Below, piece after piece: positions 1 through 8,793 of a DNA stretch of 64,000 nucleotides (the first letter of the stretch is position 1; each line of letters starts with the position of its first letter). Below the pieces are notes generated by a model, which saw only the letters and a list, made by a program, of their open reading frames with translations, did no database searches and was not told the origin of the DNA. The position numbers and the translations under genes were made by a program. This DNA is from Candidatus Symbiopectobacterium sp. NZEC151. GTDB lineage: Bacteria > Pseudomonadota > Gammaproteobacteria > Enterobacterales > Enterobacteriaceae. The DNA is taken from contig NZ_JAGFPE010000007.1 in the NCBI RefSeq assembly GCF_025962655.1, forward strand, positions 211,221-275,220, in the 5' to 3' direction.

Positions 1-509
1 GCAATAACGTTCATGTTGAAGCCATGTAATGCCTTCAGGGCAACGCGAGAACCAATATTACCGACACCGACCAGGCCCAGCGTTTTACCATCAAGTTCGA
101 CTTTCGGCGTACGCAATTTTGCCCAGTAATATTCACTGAGCATTTTTTCTTCAACCAGTTTAAAATTACGCGAGCAGTGCAGCATATAAAATATCGCTAA
201 TTCAGCGACCGACATGCTATTCGCCACTGGCGCATTCAGTACGGTGACACCGTGGCGTTTTGCGGATTCTAAATCGACAGTGTCATAGCCAGCGCCATGT
301 CGTGCGACAACTTTCAGTTTTTTGGCAGCGTCAAATACGCGATCCGACATTTTAGACAAGCGAACAATAATGCCATCGCAATCAGCAATATCGCGGATGA
401 TATCCGCTTCTTCCATCCCTGAACCATCAATAAGTTGATAGCCGCGGCTTTCGAGATATTCTCTTCCTTCCCGCATGATTTCTTGCGGAAGTAAAATCTT
501 ATACGACAT
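1..509 (-). CDS. D-isomer-specific 2-hydroxyacid dehydrogenase (3' part beyond the window)
   Basis: Partial gene: the start is inside the window and the 3' part lies beyond the left edge. The 169 visible residues begin MSYKILLPQEIM and carry an N-terminal substrate-binding half (VARHGAGYDTVD, with the substrate-contacting Arg) followed by the start of the NAD-binding Rossmann fold (GLVGVGNIGSRVA). This is the SerA/2-hydroxyacid dehydrogenase family, which reduces 2-oxo acids or oxidises phosphoglycerate-like substrates with NAD(P) in the cytoplasm. The substrate cannot be told without the catalytic His/Glu half. The start is supported by AGGAGA eight bases upstream. Confidence 0.85.
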   Translation of the reverse strand, partial: MSYKILLPQEIMREGREYLESRGYQLIDGSGMEEADIIRDIADCDGIIVRLSKMSDRVFDAAKKLKVVARHGAGYDTVDLESAKRHGVTVLNAPVANSMSVAELAIFYMLHCSRNFKLVEEKMLSEYYWAKLRTPKVELDGKTLGLVGVGNIGSRVALKALHGFNMNVI

Positions 510-879
510 GTAACAATCTCCTGTGTGGGTTTCCCCTTTAAGAGCACATGCCATGCCAGAAACAGAACATCATAAAAATCAAAATTCAATTCATTGAAAA
601 ATATAACTTTATATTTTTATCTGTTTTTACAGCGTCCACGACAAAGTGATGTTATTCACATTTTCATCGGGTATAAAACACGTCAATATTTCAAATTGAA
701 AATCATGAATTTCATTTTTAAACATAATATCATTGCTGCATCACAGTATTTTTCGCGTGCTGCACATTCAAAAAAACCTGACGGGTTGGCTAGGCGCTAT
801 TTATTTTCAGCGGGAGGATACAACGAGATGCAAAACAGGACGATTCACGACGAAAGCGAGAGAAAGGGAAAAAGAGATA
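510..879. other. Gene-free stretch, AT-rich
   Basis: About 370 bases between the dehydrogenase start and the acuI terminator. It must hold the promoter of the leftward dehydrogenase gene. Open frames here have no family resemblance, and the best one runs convergently into the acuI 3' end. I see no repeat or RNA gene. Confidence 0.5.
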
Positions 880-901
880 ACCCGCCCAGGATCAGGCGGG
901 T
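880..901 (-). terminator. Terminator after acuI
   Basis: ACCCGCC and GGCGGGT form a 7-bp stem with an 8-base loop just after the acuI stop on the minus strand. The U-rich part follows a few bases later (TTATCTCTTTTTCCC), so termination efficiency is uncertain. Confidence 0.6.
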
Positions 902-917
902 CGAAAATCACTGGCTA

Positions 918-1898
918 TCAGCACTTGATCACGGCACGGCCCCGCACTTTGCCCGCTAACAGCGCTTCGGCAACATCAATGGCCTGCGTCAGCGGATACT
1001 CCGTGGTTAACGCAGCCAGTTTTGCCATCGGCAGGTATTTGCAGGCTTTTTCCCACAGCGCCGGGCGTTTCTCCGTACTGACCATCACGCTGTCGATACC
1101 TTGCAAGGCGACGTTGCGCAGGATAAACGGCGCAACGCTTGCCGGGAGATCCAGCCCTTGCGCCATGCCACAGGCGGCAACGATACCGCCGTACTGAATG
1201 CTGGCACACACGTTCGCCAGCGTATGGCTGCCCACGGTATCCACCGCCGCCACCCAGCGCTCTTTTTGCAGCGGTTTACCCGGTGCACTCAACTCGGCAC
1301 GATCGATAACCTCACTCACGCCCACCTCGTTGCGCAGCCAGTCAGCCTCTGCCGGGCGGCCCGTGGAAGCCACCACCTGATAACCCAACTGCGCCAGAAT
1401 CAATGCCGCACAGCTGCCTACGCCGCCGCTGGCACCGGTCACCAGCACCGGACCGTCCTCCGGTTTCACTCCGTGGTGTAACACCGCCTCGACGCAGAGC
1501 ATCGCGGTAAACCCAGCCGTACCAATCGCCATCACATGCCTGGCGTCTGAACCCTGTGGCAACGGTGCCAACCACTCAGCGCTCACCCGCGCCTTACCCG
1601 CCAGGCCGCCCCAGTGTTTTTCCCCAACGCCCCATCCGGTCAACAGCACCTTGTCACCGGCTTTGTACGCTGGGTTAACGCTTTCTATCACTGTGCCAGC
1701 AAAATCAATGCCGGGCACCATCGGGAATTTACGCACGATAGGACCGCGCCCCGTGATGGCCAGCGCATCCTTGTAATTGATGGAGGAGTAGTCGATGGCG
1801 ACCGTTACATCACCTTCCGGCAATGCACTTTCCTCTTGTGTCACCAGTGCCGCATGATAATTGCCTTCAACCTTGTCGATCACGATTGCATTGAACAT
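918..1898 (-). CDS. acuI: Acrylyl-CoA reductase AcuI/YhdH-type quinone oxidoreductase
   Basis: Zinc-free medium-chain dehydrogenase of 326 residues, the usual AcuI/YhdH length. Members reduce acryloyl-CoA to propionyl-CoA with NADPH and so clear a toxic electrophile. Visible features: the N-terminal GroES-like part (YSSINYKDALAITGRG), VPGIDFAGTV, and the cofactor fold with VLVTGASGGVGSCAA. The start MFNAIVID has GAGG upstream. The upstream gene on the same strand is the AcuR-type regulator, and a TetR-like operator lies 68-82 bases before the start, so repression by AcuR relieved by acrylate is a reasonable inference. There are no dimethylsulfoniopropionate lyase genes beside it, so a general detoxification role is as likely as DMSP use. 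Confidence 0.88.
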   Translation of the reverse strand: MFNAIVIDKVEGNYHAALVTQEESALPEGDVTVAIDYSSINYKDALAITGRGPIVRKFPMVPGIDFAGTVIESVNPAYKAGDKVLLTGWGVGEKHWGGLAGKARVSAEWLAPLPQGSDARHVMAIGTAGFTAMLCVEAVLHHGVKPEDGPVLVTGASGGVGSCAALILAQLGYQVVASTGRPAEADWLRNEVGVSEVIDRAELSAPGKPLQKERWVAAVDTVGSHTLANVCASIQYGGIVAACGMAQGLDLPASVAPFILRNVALQGIDSVMVSTEKRPALWEKACKYLPMAKLAALTTEYPLTQAIDVAEALLAGKVRGRAVIKC

Positions 1899-1965
1899 AT
1901 AAACCTCGTCTCCGTATCGTTCGCCCGCCGGGGGAACGCAGCCGTAAAATTCACCACATTAATTA

Positions 1966-1980
1966 TTGACCGATCGTCTA
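1966..1980. promoter_or_regulatory. Candidate AcuR operator before acuI
   Basis: TTGACCGATCGTCTA is an imperfect inverted repeat with TTGAC/TAGAC half-sites around CGATC. This shape is typical of TetR-family operators. It lies between acuR and acuI, overlapping AT-rich sequence that could serve as the acuI promoter (AATAATTAATG on the minus strand). Assignment to AcuR is inferred from position. Confidence 0.5.
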
Positions 1981-2101
1981 TAAATTAATACCACGGTAAC
2001 TGTCATCACATTGCGTTTCAAGCGAAGCGCCACAACCGGCATTGAAGAGTGAGAAAAGTTTGTTATTTATCAATTTCACGGCGGTGAAAAGCACGCGGCT
2101 G

Positions 2102-2758
2102 TCAGCGCGATATTTCATCATCCGAGCGATAACCGAGGGCATGGGAAAAGAAGTACCAGAATTCATTCAGCGGTTGCGTGGATTGGTACAGCTTGGCTCT
2201 CATCACCGCCCCTTCCCAACCGCTCCAGAACATCTCCGCCACCTGCTCGGGTGGCGTCGTCGTGCGGATTTCGCCCGCGATCAGTGCCGCCCGCAAACAG
2301 GTTTCCACCAGCCCTTGCCATGCATTGAGAATCTGCTGCAACTGCCCTCTGAACGCATCGGGCAATCCGGGCGTTTCCTGCATCAGATTCCCCACCAGAC
2401 AACCCCGGGTGAAGGCGTATTTCTGCATGCCTTGGCCTGCATCCGCCACAAAATGGCTGAGGCGTTTCATCGGCATTACGGAGGCATCCGACAGGAATTT
2501 ATTCAGCTTATGTTGAAAGAAGCTGTCATAGGACGCGAGCACCGTGCGCCCATAATCCTCTTTATTTTCAAAATAGTAATAAAAAGAACCTTTGGGAACA
2601 CCGCCGTTTTTCACGATGGCATCAATGCCGGTGGAGAGAAAGCCGTTTTGCGTCAGCAATGCCAACCCGCTGCGAATCAGCACTTCGCGCGTGTCTTTAT
2701 AGCTCGCATCGGTTTTTGGCGGCCGACCTCTGCCGCGTGGCGCAATATCCGTACTCAC
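2102..2758 (-). CDS. acuR: TetR-family regulator, AcuR-like
   Basis: TetR repressor, 218 residues. An N-terminal helix-turn-helix (TGIDAIVKNGGVPKGSFYYYFENKEDYG) follows a basic leader rich in Arg/Gly (RGRGRPPKTD), and a C-terminal ligand domain follows (GCLVGNLMQETPG). The overall pattern is that of AcuR, the acrylate-responsive repressor. I take GTG at 2756-2758 as start because AGGAGG sits five bases upstream. The longer ATG form adds 11 residues with no ribosome site of its own. It lies directly upstream of acuI on the same strand and is divergent from the DUF2946/copper receptor genes. Confidence 0.8.
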   Translation of the reverse strand: MSTDIAPRGRGRPPKTDASYKDTREVLIRSGLALLTQNGFLSTGIDAIVKNGGVPKGSFYYYFENKEDYGRTVLASYDSFFQHKLNKFLSDASVMPMKRLSHFVADAGQGMQKYAFTRGCLVGNLMQETPGLPDAFRGQLQQILNAWQGLVETCLRAALIAGEIRTTTPPEQVAEMFWSGWEGAVMRAKLYQSTQPLNEFWYFFSHALGYRSDDEISR

Positions 2759-2894
2759 ATCAGCCTCCTGAGATCCAACGGCTAAAATCATACACCCATG
2801 ACCATCATTTCACTATGGCAGGGCGCAGCGGGACTCTGTCTGATACGGCAAGGTTTAACCAAGTATGACATAAAGCAAGAAATCGATAATATAA

Positions 2895-2913
2895 GATAAT
2901 ATTTCTCATTCTC
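2895..2913. promoter_or_regulatory. Candidate Fur box before the copper receptor locus
   Basis: GATAATATTTCTCATTCTC matches 14 of 19 positions of the Fur consensus GATAATGATAATCATTATC. It is about 57 bases before the DUF2946 start. Fur control of a copper receptor locus would be unexpected, so treat this as a candidate only. Confidence 0.35.
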
Positions 2914-2969
2914 ATCAATATTCCTGCGATAAACTACGCCTCTGTTTCCACTCTGGTTTCTCTGGCCCG

Positions 2970-3365
2970 ATGATCGTTTCACACGCAACGACACAAAAAA
3001 GCGCAGCCTGCCTGGCATTACTGGCGGTGTTACTGCTGTTTGTCGCTCCGGTGATATCCAAGGGGCGCGCCGAGCGGATGCCGTTACCGCAAACCCACGA
3101 AATGGCGATGAATCATCACAGCACAGCGCCTGCGGCACACGATCACGCCGCCATGATGCAGCAACAAGGGTTTGCCTGCGGCTACTGTGAACTGCTGGTG
3201 CATGTGCCCTTTGTCGTCGGCCTATTCATCCCTATGGTGTGGCTGACGGTGCTGTTAGCACGGGCACCGCCGCTACCCCGCGTTCTGCCTCCGCGTTGTC
3301 CCCCGCTTGATACCACGCATCTTCCGCGCGCACCGCCACGCCTTCATCTGTCACTCACAGCGTAA
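2970..3365 (+). CDS. DUF2946 family protein, His/Met-rich
   Basis: Protein of 131 residues with an N-terminal hydrophobic segment (about residues 12-30) and a second one (about 75-97). Between them is a His/Met-rich stretch (MAMNHHSTAPAAHDHAAMMQQ) and a CGYCELL motif. The family has no proven function but is often found beside copper TonB receptors of the OprC/NosA type, as here (receptor 206 bases downstream). The His, Met and Cys content fits copper handling at or in the inner membrane. No clear Shine-Dalgarno is visible before the ATG. Confidence 0.75.
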   Translation: MIVSHATTQKSAACLALLAVLLLFVAPVISKGRAERMPLPQTHEMAMNHHSTAPAAHDHAAMMQQQGFACGYCELLVHVPFVVGLFIPMVWLTVLLARAPPLPRVLPPRCPPLDTTHLPRAPPRLHLSLTA

Positions 3366-3571
3366 ATTTCCCTTTCCACAGTAACCGGTTATCGGATTAA
3401 CACCGTGGACACGTCGTGCCCGTAACGCTCGCGCTGATGGGCCGGGGAGATGTCATCCCGTTCGAAATGCACATCCGCCTTTCGCAACGACATACCCTTT
3501 TTATCCACCGGGATCAGGTGGCTCCCGATCGTGGCGTTTTTCATACGCACGATCGAAGACAGGTGAAAGTA

Positions 3572-5572
3572 ATGAAAAAAACTAAAATGTTAACCACATC
3601 ACTGGCGGTGTTTTGCACCTTACCGCTTCAGGCAACGGCCAGCGAAAAAAGCACACACCAGCATGATGAAGGTGATGTGATGACGGTGACGGCCCCGGTC
3701 TATTCGCCGTTAACCATTGTGACCTCCCCCAAAACCCCGCGCCAGCCCGTCCCGGCCAGCGATGGGTCGGATTACCTGAAAACCATCCCCGGCTTTAGCC
3801 AAATTCGCAATGGTGGCACCAACGGTGACCCGGTGTTTCGCGGCATGTTCGGATCGCGTTTGCGGCTGCTTACCAACGATGGTGAAATGCTCGGTGCCTG
3901 CCCGGCGCGTATGGACGCCCCCAGCTCTTATATCTCGCCGGAAAGTTACGATTTGCTCACGCTGATCAAGGGGCCACAGAGCGTGCTGTGGGGACCGGGT
4001 AACTCTGCGGGCACGCTGCGCTTCGAGCGGCTCCCCCCTCGGTTCACGCAGGCGGGCGCCAAAGGAAATGTCAGCCTGCTGGCCGCCTCCAACCGCCGCT
4101 GGGATCAAAATGCGGATATCAGCGTTGGCAACGAGCAAGGCTATCTCCGGTTGACGGGAAACAAATCCCGCGCCAACGACTACAAGGACGGAGACAACCG
4201 CCGCGTGCCCTCAAAGTGGGATAAGTGGAACAGCGATATCGCGCTGGGATGGACACCGGATAAAGATACGCTGCTGGAACTCTCCGCTGGCAAAGGCGAT
4301 GGCGAAGCACGCTACGCGGGACGCGGCATGGATGGCTCGCAGTTCAAGCGCGAAAGCCTTGGCCTGCGTTTTGAAAAGAGCAACATTGGCACCCTGCTCG
4401 ATAAGTTCGAAGCCAGCGCCTATTACAACTATGCCGACCATGTGATGGATAACTTCAGTTTGCGTACGCCGGGCAGCATGTCGATGGGCGGTATGTCTAT
4501 GCCGATGGCGGCGATGGCGATGCGTCTGGATCGCCGCACCGTCGGCGGCAGGATGATGACCACCTGGCTGTGGCAGGATTACCAGTTGCAAACCGGTGTT
4601 GATACCCAGTTGAATACCCACCGCAGTTTGGACAACGGCCGTTGGGATAAAGATGCCCGTTTCCACAATTATGGCCTGTTCGGTGAACTGACCTGGGAGG
4701 CCAGCGCACAAAACAAGGTTATTGTCGGTACCCGACTGGATCGAGCGCAAGTCGATAACTTCACCACAGCAGAACAACCCAGCCGCAGTGCCACGCTGCC
4801 CGCTGGCTTCCTGCGCGTGGAGCATTCCGTCGCCTCGCTGCCGTTGATGGTCTATGCCGGCGTAGGCTACACCACGCGTTTCCCTGATTACTGGGAGCTT
4901 TTCTCGCCTAAACGCGGCCCCGGAGGCAGCGCCAGCGCCTTCGATAACCTGAAAACGGAGAAAACCACCCAGTTGGATATCGGCGCGCAATACAAAGGAG
5001 AGCGCCTGACCAGTTGGGTCTCTGCCTATGCGGGTCGGGTGAATGATTTTATTCTGTTTCGTTACGATGCCAACAATGCCCGTATAAGCCAGGCGGATAA
5101 CGTCAACGCACTCACCCTGGGCGGCGAAACCGGCTTGAGCTATCAGTTGACCGACCATTGGAAAACCGATGCCAGTCTGGCGTATTCCTGGGCCGAAAAC
5201 CGTTCAAACGGTCGTCCGCTGCCGCAAATCCCGCCGCTGGAAACACGCTTGGGGCTCTCCTGGGAATCCGGCAACTGGAGCAGCGGCGGCTTGCTGCGGC
5301 TGGTCAGCAGCCAGAACCGGTTAGCGGCTAATGAAGGCAACGTGGTCGGTAAAGATTTTGGCAGCAGCAGCGGTTTCGCCATTTTCTCTGCCAATCTGGC
5401 GTATAGGGTGACGGAGCAGGTGAAGGTCAGCGCAGGCGTCGATAACCTGTTTAACACCGCCTACAGCGAGCACCTGAATCTGGCCGGTAACAGCAGCTTT
5501 GGCTACTCCGCCAATACCACGATGAATGAGCCGGGAAGAACCTTCTGGGGCAAAATTAACGTGACGTTCTAA
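3572..5572 (+). CDS. TonB-dependent copper receptor (OprC/NosA family)
   Basis: Outer-membrane TonB receptor of 666 residues. It has a signal peptide (MKKTKMLTTSLAVFCTLPL...), a TonB box region (DVMTVTAP), a plug (GPQSVLWGPGNSAGTLRF) and a beta barrel ending in an aromatic residue (INVTF). The plug shows GACPARMDAP, with Cys110 and Met114 forming the CxxxM copper site known from Pseudomonas OprC. A barrel loop near residues 299-315 is very Met-rich (MSMGGMSMPM). I place the start at ATG 3572 rather than upstream because the signal peptide begins there and AGGTGA precedes it. The gene overlaps the convergent LysR gene by three bases. Confidence 0.9.
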   Translation: MKKTKMLTTSLAVFCTLPLQATASEKSTHQHDEGDVMTVTAPVYSPLTIVTSPKTPRQPVPASDGSDYLKTIPGFSQIRNGGTNGDPVFRGMFGSRLRLLTNDGEMLGACPARMDAPSSYISPESYDLLTLIKGPQSVLWGPGNSAGTLRFERLPPRFTQAGAKGNVSLLAASNRRWDQNADISVGNEQGYLRLTGNKSRANDYKDGDNRRVPSKWDKWNSDIALGWTPDKDTLLELSAGKGDGEARYAGRGMDGSQFKRESLGLRFEKSNIGTLLDKFEASAYYNYADHVMDNFSLRTPGSMSMGGMSMPMAAMAMRLDRRTVGGRMMTTWLWQDYQLQTGVDTQLNTHRSLDNGRWDKDARFHNYGLFGELTWEASAQNKVIVGTRLDRAQVDNFTTAEQPSRSATLPAGFLRVEHSVASLPLMVYAGVGYTTRFPDYWELFSPKRGPGGSASAFDNLKTEKTTQLDIGAQYKGERLTSWVSAYAGRVNDFILFRYDANNARISQADNVNALTLGGETGLSYQLTDHWKTDASLAYSWAENRSNGRPLPQIPPLETRLGLSWESGNWSSGGLLRLVSSQNRLAANEGNVVGKDFGSSSGFAIFSANLAYRVTEQVKVSAGVDNLFNTAYSEHLNLAGNSSFGYSANTTMNEPGRTFWGKINVTF

Positions 5573-6441
5573 ACCCATGCCGATGCCGGCGGCACGTTTG
5601 CCGTCGGCAATGAGAGCAACACATTGAGCGCCGCGATATCTTGCTCAGAGAGTAAGGGATTTTTCATTACCAGATACACATCCAGCGCATCCCTGAAATC
5701 CGGTACCACCGTCAGTTGGTGCGCATCAGCGATCGCTTGCGACACCATACCCACACCGCCCCGGCTTTTCATTAATGACATACTGACTTGTTCACTGCCG
5801 GAATCGTAAACCGCTTTCCCCTGCACCCACGGCTGATGCAGGGCAACAAAGCGATCGAAGACACGGGCATAAGCGCACTCCGCCACCGGTTTGATCAACG
5901 GTGCCTGTGCCAGCAGGGTGCCCGGCGCCATCGCGGCCACGATCGACACCTTCAGTGCATCAATCAAGCACATAGGGTCATCACAGTGCGCCGGACAACC
6001 AATTACCACTGCCATATCGGCATCGCCATTGGCCAGTTTGGTCAGGTTTTCCGGTGATTCAGAACTGCTGAATACGATGCGGTAACCGCGCAGCGTATCC
6101 ATCATAAAGTTCATGATGCAGTGATTAATATCCAGCGAAAACGTGCTGTTCAGCGCGATGTGTAACGTCGTTGGCGCATGCTGGCGCAACTGATCGACCT
6201 TGCGTTGCAGTTGCTCCGCCGTTCTGACCATCGCGGTGATTTCTGGCAGCATCTGCTGACCCTCCGGGGTCAGCGACACGCCCTTGTTGGTGCGGTTAAG
6301 CAACCGCAGACCCATGTGTTGTTCCAGTTTTTTGATTTGCGCCGCCAGCGCCTGAACCGTCAGACAGGCGTCATCGGCCGCCGCCGTCAGCGAACCTAAC
6401 TGGACGATTTTTAAAAAGTGCTTCAGTACCTTGCTGTCCAT
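5569..6441 (-). CDS. LysR-family transcriptional regulator
   Basis: LysR regulator of 290 residues starting MDSKVLKHFLKIVQLGSLT. The winged helix-turn-helix is residues 1-60 (AADDACLTVQALAAQIKKLE), with a periplasmic-binding-like effector domain after it. Its recognition helix reads VQALAAQIKKLE in place of the usual SQPAVSRQIKRLE pattern, which resembles the CysB-independent Nac/Cbl-like branch only loosely. A longer frame exists upstream, but the domain starts at this Met. It converges on the copper receptor and lies downstream of the serine hydroxymethyltransferase gene on the same strand. Its target is unknown. Confidence 0.85.
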   Translation of the reverse strand: MDSKVLKHFLKIVQLGSLTAAADDACLTVQALAAQIKKLEQHMGLRLLNRTNKGVSLTPEGQQMLPEITAMVRTAEQLQRKVDQLRQHAPTTLHIALNSTFSLDINHCIMNFMMDTLRGYRIVFSSSESPENLTKLANGDADMAVVIGCPAHCDDPMCLIDALKVSIVAAMAPGTLLAQAPLIKPVAECAYARVFDRFVALHQPWVQGKAVYDSGSEQVSMSLMKSRGGVGMVSQAIADAHQLTVVPDFRDALDVYLVMKNPLLSEQDIAALNVLLSLPTANVPPASAWV

Positions 6442-6519
6442 ACGCCACCCGACCGCCTTGATTCTCTCGTTATAGCAGTCGTCGTTATCCTTTTCAACGC
6501 AGCGTAGGGTGTGCATCGA

Positions 6520-7791
6520 CTACCGGTACACCGGATGGCAACAGCACAGATCTACCACCTGCTTACGAACCCGATCGCGCACCGTCCTCTGCGCGCTTTC
6601 ATCGTGTTGCAACGCATCCAGTACATCACACAGCCAGCCGGCCAGTCGCTCGCACTCGGTGACGCCAAAACCGCGCGTGGTGACTGCCGGTGTGCCAATG
6701 CGCAGCCCGGAGGTGACAAACGGCGAACGGGGATCGTTAGGCACGGTATTTTTATTCACGGTGATATAGGCATCACCCAGCGCCGCATCGGCGTCTTTGC
6801 CCGTGTAAGCGCGATCGGAAAGGTCAATCAGCATCAGGTGGTTATCCGTACCGCCCGAGACAATCTTGTAACCACGCTGTTGCAGCACCACCGCCATAGC
6901 GCGGGCATTGGTCACCACCTGACGCTGGTAGGTAGTAAACTCAGGACGCAGCGCCTCCTTGAAAGCCACGGCCTTGGCAGCAATCACGTGCATCAACGGC
7001 CCGCCCTGAATACCGGGGAATACGGCAGCATTGAGCTTTTTGTAGAAATCCTCACTTTGCCCTTTGGCGAGGATGATGCCGCCACGCGGGCCGCGCAGGG
7101 TTTTATGGGTGGTACTGGTTACCACGTGAGCATAGGGCAACGGATTGGGGTATTCCCCTGCCGCGACCAGACCGGCAACATGGGCCATATCCACCCAAAA
7201 CACCGCCCCGACTTTATCGGCGATGGCACGCATCCGCGCCCAGTCTTTGTAGCGCGAATAGGCAGAAAAGCCCCCGATCAACATTTTCGGACGGGTTTCC
7301 AGCGCAATACGCTCCATCTCGTCATAGTCGATAAGCCCGGTCTCAGGATCGAGCCCGTAAGGCACAATCTTGTAGTGACGGCCCGAGAAGTTGGACGGAT
7401 TGCCGTGCGTCAGGTGTCCCCCCTGCGCCAGGTTCATGCCCATTACGGTATCACCGGGATTGGTGAGCGCCAGAAACACCGCCGCATTGGCCTGAGCCCC
7501 CGCGTGAGGCTGCACATTGGCATAATCGCAGTCGAACAGTGCTTTCGCGCGCTCAATGGCTAAACGCTCCGCCACATCAACAAACTCACAGCCGCTGTAA
7601 TAGCGCTTGCCAGGGTAACCTTCGGCGTATTTGTTGGTGAACACGGAATTCTGGATAGCCATCACCAACGGGCTGGCATAGTTCTCAGAAGCAATCAGCT
7701 CGACGTGCTCCTCTTGGCGGCGTTCTTCATTCAGGATGGCATCCGCCAGTTCAGGATCGACATCGGTCAGGGTAAGGGAAGCGTCATACAT
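6520..7791 (-). CDS. Serine hydroxymethyltransferase, accessory copy
   Basis: PLP enzyme of 423 residues that interconverts serine and glycine while charging tetrahydrofolate. Family signatures are intact: [20 protein letters not shown], the Schiff-base lysine Lys230 in [13 protein letters not shown], and [10 protein letters not shown]. It ends with an unusual Cys-rich tail (LCCCHPVYR). It sits in a PLP-related cluster (YggS-like protein upstream on the same strand, divergent MocR regulator) rather than in the E. coli glyA/hmp context, so I read it as a second, specialised copy. The housekeeping gene would be elsewhere; that cannot be checked here. Activity on another beta-hydroxy amino acid is possible. 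Confidence 0.9.
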   Translation of the reverse strand: MYDASLTLTDVDPELADAILNEERRQEEHVELIASENYASPLVMAIQNSVFTNKYAEGYPGKRYYSGCEFVDVAERLAIERAKALFDCDYANVQPHAGAQANAAVFLALTNPGDTVMGMNLAQGGHLTHGNPSNFSGRHYKIVPYGLDPETGLIDYDEMERIALETRPKMLIGGFSAYSRYKDWARMRAIADKVGAVFWVDMAHVAGLVAAGEYPNPLPYAHVVTSTTHKTLRGPRGGIILAKGQSEDFYKKLNAAVFPGIQGGPLMHVIAAKAVAFKEALRPEFTTYQRQVVTNARAMAVVLQQRGYKIVSGGTDNHLMLIDLSDRAYTGKDADAALGDAYITVNKNTVPNDPRSPFVTSGLRIGTPAVTTRGFGVTECERLAGWLCDVLDALQHDESAQRTVRDRVRKQVVDLCCCHPVYR

Positions 7792-7847
7792 GGCAAGGTC
7801 CTCTCAATTAAAATAGTGGTATTCAATGCATCGATGGCAAATGGGTA

Positions 7848-8669
7848 TTATTGCGATGGCTCGCCAGGCCAGTAATGGCTGTCAGGCAGCGCACGCGCGC
7901 CGAAGATGGCCTGCCCGACGCGCACCACGGTGGCCCCCTCTTCGATGGCTATCTCAAAATCACCCGACATCCCCATCGATAGCGCATCCAGCTCAATCAT
8001 TGCGGGAGCACTCTGCCGCAATTGATCGCGCAGGGTGCGCAATAGCACAAAGCACTCGCGTACGCGTTCCGCCTCACTGGAAAAGCGCGCCAGCGTCATC
8101 AACCCACGCACCCGCAATGCCGTGAAAGCAGGCAATGCCTGAATAAATTCCGCTACGCTCTCGGGCGCGAGGCCATATTTGCTGACTTCACCGGAGGTGT
8201 TGACCTGCACAAACACATCCAGCGAACGTCCTTCATGTTGCAGACGGCGATCCAGCGCTTCGGCGAGTTTCAGGCTGTCCAGCGCCTGAAACTCGCTGGC
8301 GAAACGCGCCACCAGCCGAGCCTTATTGGTTTGCAAATGGCCGATAACCGACCATTGCAAATCGCTCAGATCCTGCATGGCCTCCCATTTCCCCATCGCT
8401 TCCTGTACCTTGTTTTCGCCCAGCATGCGGCAACCCGCCGCATACGCCAGTCGCAGGTTGCTTTCGGGTTTGGTCTTGCTGACCGGCAGCAGGCGCACCG
8501 TGGCCGGATCGCGCCCCACGCGCTGACAGGCCGCCGCGATACGCGCCTGCACCGCCGCCAGATTGTGTCGGAAATCCTCAACGGTCGTGGCCTCAGGATA
8601 AAGGCCGTGGCGATCGTGATGGGTCTGTGTGCTCTCAGGAAGCGATGCGCGTGAAGTAGAAGATGACAT
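7848..8669 (-). CDS. YggS/PLPBP-family pyridoxal phosphate-binding protein, N-terminally extended
   Basis: Fold-type III PLP-binding protein of 273 residues. The family is non-catalytic and helps to keep PLP and amino-acid pools balanced. The PLP lysine is Lys65 in LLPVSKTKP; the phosphate-binding part is seen in ALSMGMSGDFEIAIEEGATVVRVG. Typical members start near the EDFRHNLAAVQARI segment, so this one has about 30 extra N-terminal residues rich in Ser/Thr/His with no alternative start inside. It probably forms an operon with the serine hydroxymethyltransferase gene 56 bases downstream. It looks like a paralogue of the housekeeping yggS, not the yggS locus itself. Confidence 0.88.
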   Translation of the reverse strand: MSSSTSRASLPESTQTHHDRHGLYPEATTVEDFRHNLAAVQARIAAACQRVGRDPATVRLLPVSKTKPESNLRLAYAAGCRMLGENKVQEAMGKWEAMQDLSDLQWSVIGHLQTNKARLVARFASEFQALDSLKLAEALDRRLQHEGRSLDVFVQVNTSGEVSKYGLAPESVAEFIQALPAFTALRVRGLMTLARFSSEAERVRECFVLLRTLRDQLRQSAPAMIELDALSMGMSGDFEIAIEEGATVVRVGQAIFGARALPDSHYWPGEPSQ

Positions 8670-8704
8670 GGCCTGACGTTAACTCCTGAAAAAGGAAACA
8701 AACG

Positions 8705-8727
8705 GGTTGTAGCACGTAGCGGTTGTA
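8705..8727. promoter_or_regulatory. Direct repeat GGTTGTA, candidate MocR operator
   Basis: GGTTGTA occurs at 8705-8711 and again at 8721-8727, 16 bases apart start to start, in the 124-base divergent gap between the YggS-like gene and the MocR gene. MocR regulators such as GabR and PdxR bind direct repeats in exactly this kind of divergent region. Assignment is by inference. Confidence 0.5.
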
Positions 8728-8793
8728 CCCATTATTTATAGCGCTAAAATGGCCTGATTAACCCTGCCAATTACCCGAACAGAGACAGACCAA

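Noticed and set aside
594..959. Open frame of 121 codons, with a good ribosome site at an internal ATG (829)
   Set aside because: The second half runs antisense into the acuI 3' end through its terminator, and the translation is charged and low-complexity without any family resemblance.
3416..3571. 52-residue N-terminal extension of the copper receptor
   Set aside because: The extension precedes the signal peptide and has no family match; a ribosome site supports ATG 3572.
6511..7563. 350-codon frame opposite the serine hydroxymethyltransferase gene
   Set aside because: Antisense shadow; the opposite strand carries an intact enzyme with all motifs.
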